Source of the DNA: Falsochrobactrum tianjinense
GTDB lineage: Bacteria; Pseudomonadota; Alphaproteobacteria; Rhizobiales; Rhizobiaceae
Reading direction: 5' to 3'
Length of the DNA: 64,000 bases
Assembly: GCF_019100495.1 (NCBI RefSeq)
Contig: NZ_JAHRVA010000002.1
Location: 387,960-451,959, forward strand
This document shows positions 24,625 through 34,036 of this stretch, piece by piece (the first letter of the stretch is position 1; each line of letters starts with the position of its first letter). The position numbers were made by a program, and so were the translations under genes. The notes below the pieces were generated by a model. That model made no database searches. It worked only from the letters and a program-made list of their open reading frames with translations, and was not told the DNA's origin.

Positions 24625-26153
24625 TGGATTGCTCCCCCCGCATCGTTTGCATCCGGCCCCTGTGACGAGATGCCGGGATTTTCGCGCGCATTTTCGGGCT
24701 CGGTGTCGGGCGGCAGCAAATAGCTCGTCACAGACTGATCCTCTACAAGATAGCGGCTTGCGGCGTCCTTGATCTGGTCGATGGTGACAGACTTGATCAG
24801 TTCCGGCCATTTCTGGATATCCTCGATGGTCTGCCCGATGGCAAGGGTCGAGCCATAAATGCGCGCCATGCCCGACTGATTGTCACGGGCGAAAATGATC
24901 GCTTTCAGGAAACGGTTGCGGGCCTGATCCAGTTCGGCCTGCGTGACGCCTTCCCTGACGATGCGTGCAACTTCCGCCCGCACCGCCTTTTCCACCTCGG
25001 CCAGTGTCTTGCCGTTTTGCGGCGAGCCATAGACCGAGAAAGTGCCGTCATCAAGCGCATCGCCTCCATAATTCGCGCCCGTATTGGCGGCGATACCCTG
25101 CTTGACGATCAGTTCCTGGTACAGCCGGGAACGAAGTGAGCCGCCCAATATTTCACCCAGAAGATCGAGCGTGGGCGCGTCGCCTGCCTTCGCTTCCGGG
25201 AACCGCTTTTCATTGGCGTAAGAAGGCACCAGCCACGAGACGCGGAAGGAGGGTGTACTCACCCGCTCATCATGCAATGTGACCACGCGGGCAGCGTGCT
25301 TGACCGGTTCCTGCGGGCGTTCGCGCGGCAGGACCTCGGCGCGTTTTGGCACCTTTGCCCACGTTTTCATAACAAGCTCACGCACTCGCTCAGGCGTGAC
25401 ATCCCCTGTAATCACCAGCGTCGCATTGTTCGGTGTATAATATTGCTGGTAGAAATCCACGGCATCCTTGAGGCTGAGTTTTGCCATTTCCTGCTGCCAG
25501 CCGATCACCGGCACGCGATAGGGATGATTGTAGAAAAGCACCGCATCGGTATTTTCCATCAGCATCGCCGCCGGATTGGAATCCACCCGCATGCGGCGTT
25601 CTTCGAGAATGACCTGGCGCTCGGTCGTCACCGCATCTTCGTCCAGCACCAGATTGGCCATCCGATCGGATTCGTAATCCATAACCATTTCGAGCGCTTC
25701 CGGGGCAATGCGCTGGAAATAGGCCGTATAGTCGTAGGACGTGAAAGCATTTTCCTGACCGCCAATCGCCGCCACCTGCGCAGAGAACTCGCCCACCGGG
25801 TGGTTCTTGGTGCCCTTGAACATCAGATGCTCAAGAAAATGGGCAATGCCTGATTTGCCCGGCGCTTCATCGGCGGAGCCGACATGATACCAGATCATCT
25901 GCGTGACCACGGGCGCGCGATGATCGGGAATGACCACCACCTTCAGCCCGTTTTCAAGGGTGAAGCTCGCGACATCTTCGGACAGCATGATGTCCGGCAA
26001 GGTGGACAGCGCTTCGGGAGCTGCCGCCTGCCTCGCGGGTGCCGCATCCTGCGCCCAGACAGGGGCCTGAACAGGGACCATCGCAAATGGCAAGGCCAAT
26101 ATGAAGCCAAGCGCCGTGGACAATAATACGCGCCGGAGGGAAAGGTTATGCAC
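24621..26153 (-). CDS. M16 family zinc peptidase, catalytic subunit
   Basis: A protein of about 510 residues with a signal peptide (residues 1-35, ending PVWAQ). The zinc motif is HFLEH at 105-109 with a third ligand Glu further on (EERRMRVDSN area), and YQELIVKQGIAANTG carries the M16 C-terminal section. It is secreted to the periplasm and processes peptides or membrane-protein fragments. GTG 26153 is preferred because it gives a clean signal peptide and follows GGAG; an ATG at 26231 overlapping the rsmD stop would add a Cys/Arg-rich stretch. Confidence 0.88.
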   Translation of the reverse strand: MHNLSLRRVLLSTALGFILALPFAMVPVQAPVWAQDAAPARQAAAPEALSTLPDIMLSEDVASFTLENGLKVVVIPDHRAPVVTQMIWYHVGSADEAPGKSGIAHFLEHLMFKGTKNHPVGEFSAQVAAIGGQENAFTSYDYTAYFQRIAPEALEMVMDYESDRMANLVLDEDAVTTERQVILEERRMRVDSNPAAMLMENTDAVLFYNHPYRVPVIGWQQEMAKLSLKDAVDFYQQYYTPNNATLVITGDVTPERVRELVMKTWAKVPKRAEVLPRERPQEPVKHAARVVTLHDERVSTPSFRVSWLVPSYANEKRFPEAKAGDAPTLDLLGEILGGSLRSRLYQELIVKQGIAANTGANYGGDALDDGTFSVYGSPQNGKTLAEVEKAVRAEVARIVREGVTQAELDQARNRFLKAIIFARDNQSGMARIYGSTLAIGQTIEDIQKWPELIKSVTIDQIKDAASRYLVEDQSVTSYLLPPDTEPENARENPGISSQGPDANDAGGAIQ

Positions 26154-26227
26154 CAAACGACATCTCCAATCAGTTTTTCCCGCCCGGTCCTGCGGGCGGC
26201 ATGATCTGCACTCAAAAGGCGAGCGAT

Positions 26228-26791
26228 TCATATATCATGCTTCAACTGGATGAAACGGATAATGGTCCCGCCGTAATTTCGTTCTTCATGCACAGCGAAT
26301 CGCTCGTCGAGCGCAAGTGATGCCTGCGCATCTTCTTCAAGTACCAGAAGTGCGTCAGGATTAAGCCAGCCGCCATCAAGCGCCGATAAAAATGCCTTCT
26401 CGCCCATCCGGCGACCATAGGGAGGATCGGCGAATACCAGATCGAAAGGCTCTATTGTGCCCGCCTCACCCAAACGGCACGCGTCGCGACGCAAAATCTT
26501 GCTGTGGCCCTGCAAGCCGAAAGCCTCGATATTCTGCCGTAAAATACCGCGACCTTCCGCAGATTCCTCTACGAAAATGGCATAGCGCGCGCCACGCGAC
26601 AAGGCTTCCAGCCCTAGCGCGCCCGTGCCGGCGAAAAGATCGAGAACACGCGCGCCGTCCACCTTGCCAGGAAAACTATGGGCCAAAATATTGAAAAGGC
26701 TTTCTCTCGTGCGATCCGTGGTCGGGCGAATGGCGCTGGTGGCAGGCGTCACCAGCCCCCTTCCGCGAAATTTACCGCCGACGATCCGCAC
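26228..26791 (-). CDS. rsmD: 16S rRNA (guanine(966)-N(2))-methyltransferase
   Basis: A 187-residue SAM-dependent methyltransferase acting on G966 of 16S rRNA. The start VRIVGGKFRGRGL is the family's opening. Motif I is LDLFAGTGALGLEALSRGA, and the catalytic motif IV is FADPPYGRR. GTG 26791 has GGGAGG five bases ahead and overlaps the rluB 3' end by 20 bp; a longer in-frame reading upstream overlaps the low-complexity tail of rluB and is rejected. Confidence 0.93.
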   Translation of the reverse strand: MRIVGGKFRGRGLVTPATSAIRPTTDRTRESLFNILAHSFPGKVDGARVLDLFAGTGALGLEALSRGARYAIFVEESAEGRGILRQNIEAFGLQGHSKILRRDACRLGEAGTIEPFDLVFADPPYGRRMGEKAFLSALDGGWLNPDALLVLEEDAQASLALDERFAVHEERNYGGTIIRFIQLKHDI

Positions 26792-28394
26792 CACTGCCTC
26801 CCGGTCTGCCGCCCCGTGGCTTGCCGCCGCCCGGCCGTCCGCCGGAACCGCCCCGGTCAGGGCCTTTGCCAAAGTCCTTCGGTCCCCTGGACGGACCACT
26901 CTTGGATGGACCACCTTTTGTCGGGCTTCCCTTTGCTGAGCCTCCCTTGGCCGAGCTTCCCTTGGCTGGACCAGCCTTGGCAGATCCCTTGCCGAAACTG
27001 CGACCTTCAAAACCGCCCTGCGAGCGTTCGCCGGAATCATCGCGCGCTTGCGCGCGCTCACGCTTGCCCAAGCGCTTCGGGCGCTGCTCGCCCCCTTCCT
27101 CGGAACGTGGAGCGCCACGGCGGCGCTCGTCGTCGCGCGGTTCGTTGCGGTGCTGCGCATCATCCTCAAAACGGCGCGGACGCGACTGCAAATCGCCACT
27201 GGCCTTGGCAGGACGATGCGGCAATTGAGGCTCGAAGCGCGTCGCATGTTTCGCTGCGGCTTTTTCGCCCTTGGGGCGCGCACCGGGAGCCATCCAAACA
27301 TTCGCATTGCCGCGCCGGCGCGGCTCGGTCCGTTCAGCGGCCTTATCGTCACGCCCCTTGCGGCGCTCAGGCGTGCTTGAAATCCATTCGCGTTCGCGCG
27401 GCGCACGGCGACGCTCGCCTTCCGGTTCCCGCTCTTCTACATCGCGACGCGTGCGCCCCTGAACGGCAGTATTGGAAAATTCATTATGGATCGGCGCATC
27501 AAAATCAGCGCCCGACTCCTCGACGAGTTTTTCGCCAAGCTGGTCGCGCAAAATGCGCCCACGAATTTCGCGAACCGCACCTTCCTCCAGATCGCCAAGC
27601 TGGAAGGGGCCGAAGGAAATGCGGATCAGTCGGGAAACGGTAAGACCGAGTGCACCGAGAATATTCTTCACTTCACGGTTCTTGCCTTCGCGCAGACCGA
27701 TCGAGATCCAGACATTGCTCCCCTGCTCGCGTTCGAGCGTGGCTTCAACGCTACCATAAAAGACGCCGTCGACCGCAATGCCATTCTTGAGTTCGTCGAG
27801 CTGGAGTTGCGTCACCTTGCCATGCGCGCGCACCCGATAGCGGCGCAGCCAGCCGGTGGATGGCAATTCCAATACGCGTGACAAGCCGCCATCATTGGTC
27901 AGCAGCAGCAGACCTTCCGTGTTGATATCGAGACGGCCGACCGACAGCACGCGGGGCATTTCCGGCGGCAGCGCCTCGAAAACCGTCGGGCGCCCCTCTG
28001 GATCGCGATTGGTCGTCACCAGTCCGGCGGGCTTGTGATAAAGCCAGAGCCGCGTCCGCTCGGCTTGTTTGATCGGCTTGCCGTCAACGGTGATGATATC
28101 GGTGCGCTTTACATTGATAGCGGGACTTACCAGCACCTTGCCGTTCACCGTAATACGGCCCGCCGCAATCATCATTTCCGCGTCACGGCGCGAGGCGATA
28201 CCGGCCCGCGCCAGACGCTTCGCTATGCGCTCGCTTGTTTCTGCTTCGCCTTCAACCGTGCGAGGCGCAGATCTGCGCGGCTTATCGGGTCCACGCCCGT
28301 CCCCGCCTGCACCACGTCCTCCGCCTCCGCCTCGGCCTTCACCTCGTCCATGAGGGGGGCGTTTACCGCCCTTGTTATCATCATCTTTACTCAT
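26772..28394 (-). CDS. rluB: Ribosomal large-subunit pseudouridine synthase B family, with long basic tail
   Basis: A 540-residue enzyme. An N-terminal Gly/Arg-rich leader (1-50), an S4 RNA-binding domain (about 53-100) and the RsuA/RluB catalytic domain (about 115-290) with Asp156 in GRLDINTEGLLLL are seen. From about residue 300 to the end comes a very basic, low-complexity region with Arg/Glu-rich blocks, short AKG/SKG repeats and a Gly/Arg tail. E. coli RluB has about 290 residues, so the extension nearly doubles it. It forms a unit with rsmD and the M16 pair. Confidence 0.9.
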   Translation of the reverse strand: MSKDDDNKGGKRPPHGRGEGRGGGGGRGAGGDGRGPDKPRRSAPRTVEGEAETSERIAKRLARAGIASRRDAEMMIAAGRITVNGKVLVSPAINVKRTDIITVDGKPIKQAERTRLWLYHKPAGLVTTNRDPEGRPTVFEALPPEMPRVLSVGRLDINTEGLLLLTNDGGLSRVLELPSTGWLRRYRVRAHGKVTQLQLDELKNGIAVDGVFYGSVEATLEREQGSNVWISIGLREGKNREVKNILGALGLTVSRLIRISFGPFQLGDLEEGAVREIRGRILRDQLGEKLVEESGADFDAPIHNEFSNTAVQGRTRRDVEEREPEGERRRAPREREWISSTPERRKGRDDKAAERTEPRRRGNANVWMAPGARPKGEKAAAKHATRFEPQLPHRPAKASGDLQSRPRRFEDDAQHRNEPRDDERRRGAPRSEEGGEQRPKRLGKRERAQARDDSGERSQGGFEGRSFGKGSAKAGPAKGSSAKGGSAKGSPTKGGPSKSGPSRGPKDFGKGPDRGGSGGRPGGGKPRGGRPGGSGADRRR

Positions 28395-28450
28395 CTGGTG
28401 TTGGCCTCTCAGCAGCGCCGCCGTGTTATCTTCGCCTGTCAAAGCGGGCA

Positions 28451-28554
28451 AGAGCGGTTCCAGTTTTAATGGGTTCCTCGGAACCGCTCTATCTGTTTGT
28501 TTTCACGCATTTCCGAACGCAAAACCGTTTCACACTTTTGCTGGAAATGCTCTA
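28451..28554 (-). repeat. Intergenic repeat, Bru-RS-like (copy 2)
   Basis: An inverted copy of the 6010 element. It has the terminal palindrome AGAGCGGTTCC (28451-28461) / GGAACCGCTCT (28480-28490) and then ACGCATTTCCGAACGCAAAA to the TGGAAATGCTCT end. Its length is 104 bp. It lies between rluB and tadA. Confidence 0.75.
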
Positions 28555-28685
28555 GAACCATGCGGATCATAAACGCCGTATAAATTCGTTCGCAAATCGG
28601 TTTCGATTTCGAGACTTATGCAGTAACAAATCACTCAATAGCATGCGAGCAAAATTTCCCTACACAGGCATGAAATGAGGTTGCG

Positions 28686-29159
28686 GTGAAAAAGGCGACA
28701 GAAATTTCATCGATCGGACCGGCGTCCCCAATGGAAGCGGCGCTTGACGAGGCGCAAGCCGCAGGCACGCGCGGTGAAGTGCCCATCGGCGCGGTGATCG
28801 TGCATGAAGGCAGCATCATCGCCCGCGCAGGCAACCGTACCCGCGAGATGAACGACATCACTGCCCATGCCGAAGTGCTTGCTATCCGGCAGGCGGGAGA
28901 GTTGCTGCAATCCGAGCGGTTGCCGCATTGCGATCTCTATGTCACGCTCGAACCATGCGCCATGTGCGCCGCAGCGATTTCCTTCGCCCGCATCCGCCGA
29001 CTTTACTATGGCGCGCCCGACCCGAAAGGCGGCGGCGTCGAGCATGGACCACGTTTTTACACCCAGCCCACCTGTCATCACATTCCGGAAATCTATGCGG
29101 GCTTTTCCGAAGCCCGGTCGCAGAAGCTTCTCAAGGATTTCTTCCGCGATAAAAGATAA
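28686..29159 (+). CDS. tadA: tRNA-specific adenosine deaminase
   Basis: A 157-residue zinc deaminase that converts A34 to inosine in tRNA-Arg(ACG). The zinc ligands are HAEVLA and PCAMCAAA, with the proton-shuttling Glu in HAE. The GAPDPKGGGVEHG section and RRLYYGA are typical of TadA. The likely start is GTG 28686 behind ATGAGG; ATG 28731 is an alternative. It is divergent from rluB. Confidence 0.95.
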   Translation: MKKATEISSIGPASPMEAALDEAQAAGTRGEVPIGAVIVHEGSIIARAGNRTREMNDITAHAEVLAIRQAGELLQSERLPHCDLYVTLEPCAMCAAAISFARIRRLYYGAPDPKGGGVEHGPRFYTQPTCHHIPEIYAGFSEARSQKLLKDFFRDKR

Positions 29160-29205
29160 TTGAGACGGCCTCAGCCCGGCGCGCTATCGAAACAAACCCC
29201 AGCCA

Positions 29206-29247
29206 ATTGAAAACAGCCGAAAGAAGATACCTCCGGCTGTTTTCAAT
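29206..29247. terminator. Bidirectional terminator between tadA and the lipoprotein gene
   Basis: ATTGAAAACAGCCG (29206-29219) pairs perfectly with CGGCTGTTTTCAAT (29234-29247), a 14-bp stem. The T and A runs are part of the stem, so it can stop both convergent transcripts. Confidence 0.85.
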
Positions 29248-29271
29248 GAACAAAACTCATATTGTGAAATA

Positions 29272-29946
29272 TTAGTTCCAAGGCAGGTAATCCCGCCAAC
29301 CCTTGCTAACGCCTGCGGCTTTCTTGCGCTCCCGTTCCTTCTGTGCTTCGTCCTGACCAAGCTCGCCAGCCGCAGCCGTGGCTGCCGGCGCGCGATAGGT
29401 AAGCGGTGGTTCGCTCAGATAACGGCGCGTTGTCGAAGAGCCGCGTGTCTGCTGCTCACGCGCCCTCTTGGAAGCTGCGACTTTCGCCGAATCGAATGTC
29501 GGCGTGCGGGAAGCATAGTCCTCGCGGCGGCTGCTTCCACTTGGAAGCATCGCCTGCGCATTAGAAGCAACCGGTCCATCCTGCATGACAGGCGAAATGA
29601 AATTCGGGTTGTCTCGGTTTGCAGTAATCTCATCACGTAGGCGCTTGCGGCGTTGCTCCGGCGATTCCGGCCAAGATGGGTCGCCTGCACTGACCACACT
29701 CTGTTGCGGTGGGGGTAACGTCGCATTGTTATCCCCTTCACCAGGGCGAACAAGCTCGGGGCGCGGTTTATAGTCTATGCGTTCTTTTTTGTTACCCTGG
29801 CCGAAACTTGCCATGTTCGACACATCATCGAAGAGCTGGGCGCTCGCCGTCTTGTCGGTTCCATAGGTCGGCGAGGAGACGCAGCCAGAGAGGGCGAGGC
29901 CCGCAACTGCCGTCATCAATACCAGAACTCGTCCTTCAATCTTCAT
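29272..29946 (-). CDS. Hypothetical lipoprotein
   Basis: A 224-residue protein with a lipoprotein signal peptide (MKIEGRVLVLMTAVAGLALSGC; lipobox LSGC, Cys22 acylated). The mature part is Pro-, Ser- and Arg-rich and looks mostly disordered, with ERKKAAGVSKGWRDYLPWN at the end. No domain was recognised. ATG 29946 is used since the next in-frame ATG upstream gives no signal peptide. It lies 3' of ileS on the same strand and could be an outer membrane assembly accessory, which is a guess. Confidence 0.75.
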   Translation of the reverse strand: MKIEGRVLVLMTAVAGLALSGCVSSPTYGTDKTASAQLFDDVSNMASFGQGNKKERIDYKPRPELVRPGEGDNNATLPPPQQSVVSAGDPSWPESPEQRRKRLRDEITANRDNPNFISPVMQDGPVASNAQAMLPSGSSRREDYASRTPTFDSAKVAASKRAREQQTRGSSTTRRYLSEPPLTYRAPAATAAAGELGQDEAQKERERKKAAGVSKGWRDYLPWN

Positions 29947-30179
29947 TAGCGCCACTTCTTTTACGCCTGCCGAATTGTATAGCAAAAGCTTATCAGTCAC
30001 CCTTGCCGCAAGAAACCGGCAACTCCAAGGCAGATTGCAAGTTAATCCAAGGAGAGCCTTTTACATCAGAGCATCCCCTGCGGCAATCGCGTTATTAATT
30101 GCCATTTCATCATGTCCACGCCCATGAGGGCAAGTGCCTGCGCAAAAGAAGTTCGGGCGCACACTGCGCCCGGTTCAAC

Positions 30180-33098
30180 TCACGCGGCGGCAAGCCTGCC
30201 GAGTGCCTTCAATTCGTGCAGCGCACCCGCATCACGCGCCGAGACTTCAGGGAATTCGGGGTCCGAACCCACATCGGTCGTGTAACGCCAGGAACGGGCA
30301 CATTTTTGCCCTTCGGCCCGCGCAGGCACCACAGCGATACCCTTGACCTCATCAAGCGTGAAAGCATCGTCGGGTGCAGCCGCATCGGTCACTTCGATGC
30401 CGCTGGTAATGCAGATTTCCGCAAAGTCCAGCCCTTCGAGCGAATCACGCAGGCTTTTATCAGCGATATGGACGAGAGGAGCTGCTTCCAGCGACGAGCC
30501 GATCCGCTTGTCCGCCCGTTCCAGTTCCAATGCGCCAGTGACGACGCGGCGGACATTGCGCACCTTGCGCCATTTTTCCACCAGCACATCGTCGCGCCAT
30601 TCGGCGGGGGTTTTGCGGAACTGCTCCATATGGACCGAAGCGGCCTGCGGGTAACGGTCGAGCCAGGCTTCCTCCATGGTAAAGGGCAGCATCGGCGCCA
30701 GCCATGTCGTAACGCGATCGAAAATCTCGCGCACGGTCTGCAAGGCGGCCTTGCGGCGCACGCTCGATGGCGCATCGCAGTAAAGCGCATCCTTGCGGAT
30801 ATCGAAATAGAAGGCCGAAAGCTCCACATTCATAAAATCGATCAGCGCGCGCGAAATGCGCTTGAAATCGAAGGCGTCATAACCTGAGCGTACGACCTCA
30901 TCCAGTTCCGCAAGCCGGTGCAGCATCAGCCGCTCCAGTTCAGGCAGATCAGCATAGGCCACGTTTTCCCCTTCGTCATGGGCGAGCGTTCCCAGCATCC
31001 AGCGGATGGTGTTGCGCAGCTTGCGATAGGAATCGATATTGGTCTGGATGATACTCTTGCCCAGACGCTGATCTTCCCAATAATCGGTCGTCATCACCCA
31101 AAGACGCAATATATCCGCGCCCGAATCCTTGATGACGTCCTGCGGTGTCACCGTATTGCCAAGTGATTTCGACATCTTCTTGCCGTTCTCGTCCATGGTG
31201 AAACCATGAGTCACAACGGCATTATAAGGCGCGCGCCCGCGCGTGCCGCAGCTTTCAAGCAGCGAGGAATGGAACCAGCCGCGATGCTGGTCCGAGCCTT
31301 CCAGATAGACATCCGCCGGCCATTTCATGTCCGGGCGATCTTCCAGCGTGAAAGTGTGGGTTGAGCCCGAATCGAACCAGACATCGAGAATGTCGCGAAC
31401 CTGCGTCCAGCCTTCTCCGGCGCGATCACCAAGAAAACGCTCCCGCGCGCCTTCGGCAAACCATGCGTCCGCCCCTTCGGCTTCGAAAGCATCAAGGATG
31501 CGCTTGTTGATCACATCGTCCTGCAAGATGTTGCCGTCTTCATCAACGAACACGCAGATTGGCACGCCCCATGCGCGCTGGCGCGAGAGCACCCAATCGG
31601 GGCGGCTTTCGATCATTGCGCGCAACCGCGTCTGACCGGCGGCAGGCACAAAACGGGTATCGTCAATCGCTTTCAGCGAACGCGAACGCAGCGTGGTGCC
31701 ATCGCCGAGATTCTTGTCCATATAGACGAACCATTGCGGCGTGTTGCGGAAAATGACCTGCTTTTTCGAACGCCATGAGTGCGGATAGGAATGTTTGAGG
31801 CGACCGCGCGCAAACAGCCTGTCGCTGGCGATAAGCTGCTCGATCACGGCCTTGTTGGCGTCACCCTTCTTGCCATTATCATCGATGACGCGCGCAGCAC
31901 CGCCCTCGCGGTCGGGACCAAAACCCGGCGCATCCTTGGTATAAAAACCCGCATCATCGACCGGGAAAGGGATCGTCGGATCGATGCCGCGCGCTTCCAA
32001 CTCGCGAGCATGATCCGTCCATGCTTCAAAGTCTTCACGGCCATGGCTGGGGGCGGTATGCACAAAACCCGTACCGGCATCGTCGGTGACGTGATCGCCT
32101 GCGATGAGCGGCACGATGAATTCGTATCCGCCGCCAAAGCCTTTGAGCGGGTGGTCAAGAGCTATACTGGCAAGCAATTCTGCAGGTACATCATGCAGGC
32201 GCTTGAACTCAAGTTTCGCCTTGTTGAAGCATTCTTCTGCCAGCTTGTCTGCGAAAACCAGTTTTTCACCCGGCTGCGGTCCAAAATCATTTTCAGCGTC
32301 AGTGACTTCGTAAAGACCGTATTCAATGCGCGATGAATAGGCAACGGCACGGTTGCCGGGAATCGTCCATGGCGTGGTCGTCCAGATGACGACGAAGCTG
32401 CCCGCCAATTCGCCTGATCCGGCGACCGGAAACTTCACCCAGATCATATCCGATTCAATATCGTGATACTCGACTTCTGCCTCGGCCAGCGCCGTACGCT
32501 CGACCACCGACCACATGACCGGCTTGGAGCCGCGATAAAGCTGGCCGGTTGCTGCAAATTTCAGCAACTCGCCGGCGATGCGCGCTTCGGCGTGGAAATT
32601 CATGGTCGTATAGGGGGTTTCGAAATCACCGCAGATAGCGAGGCGCTTGAACTCTTCCGACTGAACCTTGATCCAGTGGCTTGCGAATTCGCGGCACTCC
32701 TTGCGGAATTCGTTGATCTCAACTTCGTCCTTGTTCTTGCCCTGCGCGCGATATTTCTCCTCGATCTTCCACTCGATCGGCAAACCGTGGCAATCCCATC
32801 CCGGAACGTAATTCGAGTTGAAGCCGCGCATCTGGAACGAGCGGGTGATCACATCCTTGAGTATCTTGTTGAGCGCGTGGCCAATATGAATATTTCCATT
32901 GGCATAGGGCGGGCCGTCATGGAGCACATAGAGTGGACGGTCCCTGGCGTCTTCGCGCAGCTTCTTATAGAGGTTCATTTCCTCCCAGCGCTGCACGAAT
33001 AGCGGTTCGCGCGCAGGCAGGCCCGCGCGCATCGGAAAATCAGTCTGCGGCAGATTGAGGGTCTTGGAATAGTCAATCTTGGCGGTCATTTCGGTCAT
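30180..33098 (-). CDS. ileS: Isoleucyl-tRNA synthetase
   Basis: A 972-residue class I synthetase. The HIGH motif is at 71-74 ([12 protein letters not shown]) and KMSKSLGN marks the second catalytic loop; the editing domain CP1 fills the space between. At the C-terminus the usual E. coli-type zinc ribbon KCxRCWxY is only partly kept ([14 protein letters not shown]), with the other Cys ligands lost. Two ATG codons three residues apart (33098, 33089) could start it. Upstream is a 368-bp gap. Confidence 0.97.
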   Translation of the reverse strand: MTEMTAKIDYSKTLNLPQTDFPMRAGLPAREPLFVQRWEEMNLYKKLREDARDRPLYVLHDGPPYANGNIHIGHALNKILKDVITRSFQMRGFNSNYVPGWDCHGLPIEWKIEEKYRAQGKNKDEVEINEFRKECREFASHWIKVQSEEFKRLAICGDFETPYTTMNFHAEARIAGELLKFAATGQLYRGSKPVMWSVVERTALAEAEVEYHDIESDMIWVKFPVAGSGELAGSFVVIWTTTPWTIPGNRAVAYSSRIEYGLYEVTDAENDFGPQPGEKLVFADKLAEECFNKAKLEFKRLHDVPAELLASIALDHPLKGFGGGYEFIVPLIAGDHVTDDAGTGFVHTAPSHGREDFEAWTDHARELEARGIDPTIPFPVDDAGFYTKDAPGFGPDREGGAARVIDDNGKKGDANKAVIEQLIASDRLFARGRLKHSYPHSWRSKKQVIFRNTPQWFVYMDKNLGDGTTLRSRSLKAIDDTRFVPAAGQTRLRAMIESRPDWVLSRQRAWGVPICVFVDEDGNILQDDVINKRILDAFEAEGADAWFAEGARERFLGDRAGEGWTQVRDILDVWFDSGSTHTFTLEDRPDMKWPADVYLEGSDQHRGWFHSSLLESCGTRGRAPYNAVVTHGFTMDENGKKMSKSLGNTVTPQDVIKDSGADILRLWVMTTDYWEDQRLGKSIIQTNIDSYRKLRNTIRWMLGTLAHDEGENVAYADLPELERLMLHRLAELDEVVRSGYDAFDFKRISRALIDFMNVELSAFYFDIRKDALYCDAPSSVRRKAALQTVREIFDRVTTWLAPMLPFTMEEAWLDRYPQAASVHMEQFRKTPAEWRDDVLVEKWRKVRNVRRVVTGALELERADKRIGSSLEAAPLVHIADKSLRDSLEGLDFAEICITSGIEVTDAAAPDDAFTLDEVKGIAVVPARAEGQKCARSWRYTTDVGSDPEFPEVSARDAGALHELKALGRLAAA

Positions 33099-33466
33099 TT
33101 TATTATTTGCCTGTCAGGCCCGCACGGCAAATGGCGGGCGGATACTCTAAAAACTCAGGAGACTGTAAGGCACAGCCGTTCGATCCCGGACCTTCCCGCC
33201 ATGCGCCACTAACAGCAGCACCCTTCAGGCTTAGAGGAAGGCCGGGCCAATAATTCGTATGGCCGTCATGACTTGCCGAAAATCCGTCATCATGGCCACG
33301 CTTTTAGCAACCCGCTTGGCAGGAATAAAGAGGCAAGGCGCAATAAACTTGCATCCCACGGGCAGAAAACCCGCAGGCTGGAAATTATGTCTCAAAAACT
33401 AAACCACATGCAGGCTTGAGGCGAGGTCAAAACGCCAGGCCCCGCCCAGCTCCGCATGGCCTGCGA
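33099..33466. other. Intergenic region between ileS and the VOC protein gene
   Basis: A 368-bp gap. It has an inverted repeat GCCCGCA/GGCGGGC at about 33119-33140 near the ileS start. An open frame of 51 codons from ATG 33259 on the plus strand has no good ribosome binding site. No tRNA, riboswitch or T-box could be supported, though ileS leaders deserve a covariance search. Confidence 0.4.
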
Positions 33467-33913
33467 TCAGCTTTGCTGCGGCGTCCACCCCGCAGACGGG
33501 ATGGTATTGACCATCCAGGGCACGCCGAATTTGTCAATCAGGCCGCCAAAACCCGGCGACCAGAAAGTCTCATCGAACGGCATGACCGCCTTGCCGCCTT
33601 CCGATAGCTGGTCAAACCAGCGTTTGGCCTCGGTCTTGTCTCCAGTGTGCAACGTTACGTCGAAACCATTCTTGGGCTTGTCGATATTGCGCGCCCATTC
33701 GACATCCATATCCGCGCCCATCAGCGCCTGATCGCCGACTTCAAGCCAGCAATGCATCATCCAGTTCTTGTACTTTTCATCGCCGATCGGCATGCTCGGA
33801 GGCGCATCGCTATAAGGTATGGCGGCAGTGATCTTTCCACCCAGCACTTTTGCGTAAAACTCGAACGCCTCACGGCACTGGCCCTGAAAGCTCAGGCTGG
33901 TGACAATTTTCAT
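33467..33913 (-). CDS. VOC family protein, PhnB-like
   Basis: A 148-residue protein of the PhnB-type vicinal-oxygen-chelate fold. It starts MKIVTSLSFQGQCREAFEFY (the FxGxxxEAxxFY opening) and carries FWSPGFGGLIDKFGVPWMVN near the end. Such proteins are small metal-binding enzymes or scaffolds of mostly unknown substrate. A GAGGAGACC precedes its ATG. Confidence 0.88.
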   Translation of the reverse strand: MKIVTSLSFQGQCREAFEFYAKVLGGKITAAIPYSDAPPSMPIGDEKYKNWMMHCWLEVGDQALMGADMDVEWARNIDKPKNGFDVTLHTGDKTEAKRWFDQLSEGGKAVMPFDETFWSPGFGGLIDKFGVPWMVNTIPSAGWTPQQS

Positions 33914-34036
33914 GACGGTCTCCTCCTGTCGTCATTATCGGTTCTCCCCAGCCACATCAGCTTCCCGCTTATATTGATATCAACGTAGTTGCACTCCAGA
34001 TGTCAACCCTTCAGATGCGCGAATTTCGTAAACCCG

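Noticed and set aside
26156-26195. CCGCCCG/CGGGCGG hairpin between rsmD and the M16 gene as a terminator
   Set aside because: No T run follows on either strand; it only supports the later start chosen for the M16 gene.
26792-27406. N-terminal extension of rsmD by about 200 residues
   Set aside because: It overlaps the basic tail of rluB in another frame; the family start VRIVGG with a ribosome binding site is at 26791.
33140-33170. CTCAGGAGACTGT looks like the 3' box of a cobalamin riboswitch
   Set aside because: The preceding core elements are missing and the downstream gene on that strand is absent.
33178-33215. GTTCGATCCCGG resembles the T arm of a tRNA
   Set aside because: No acceptor, D or anticodon arm can be formed around it, and no CCA end is in register.
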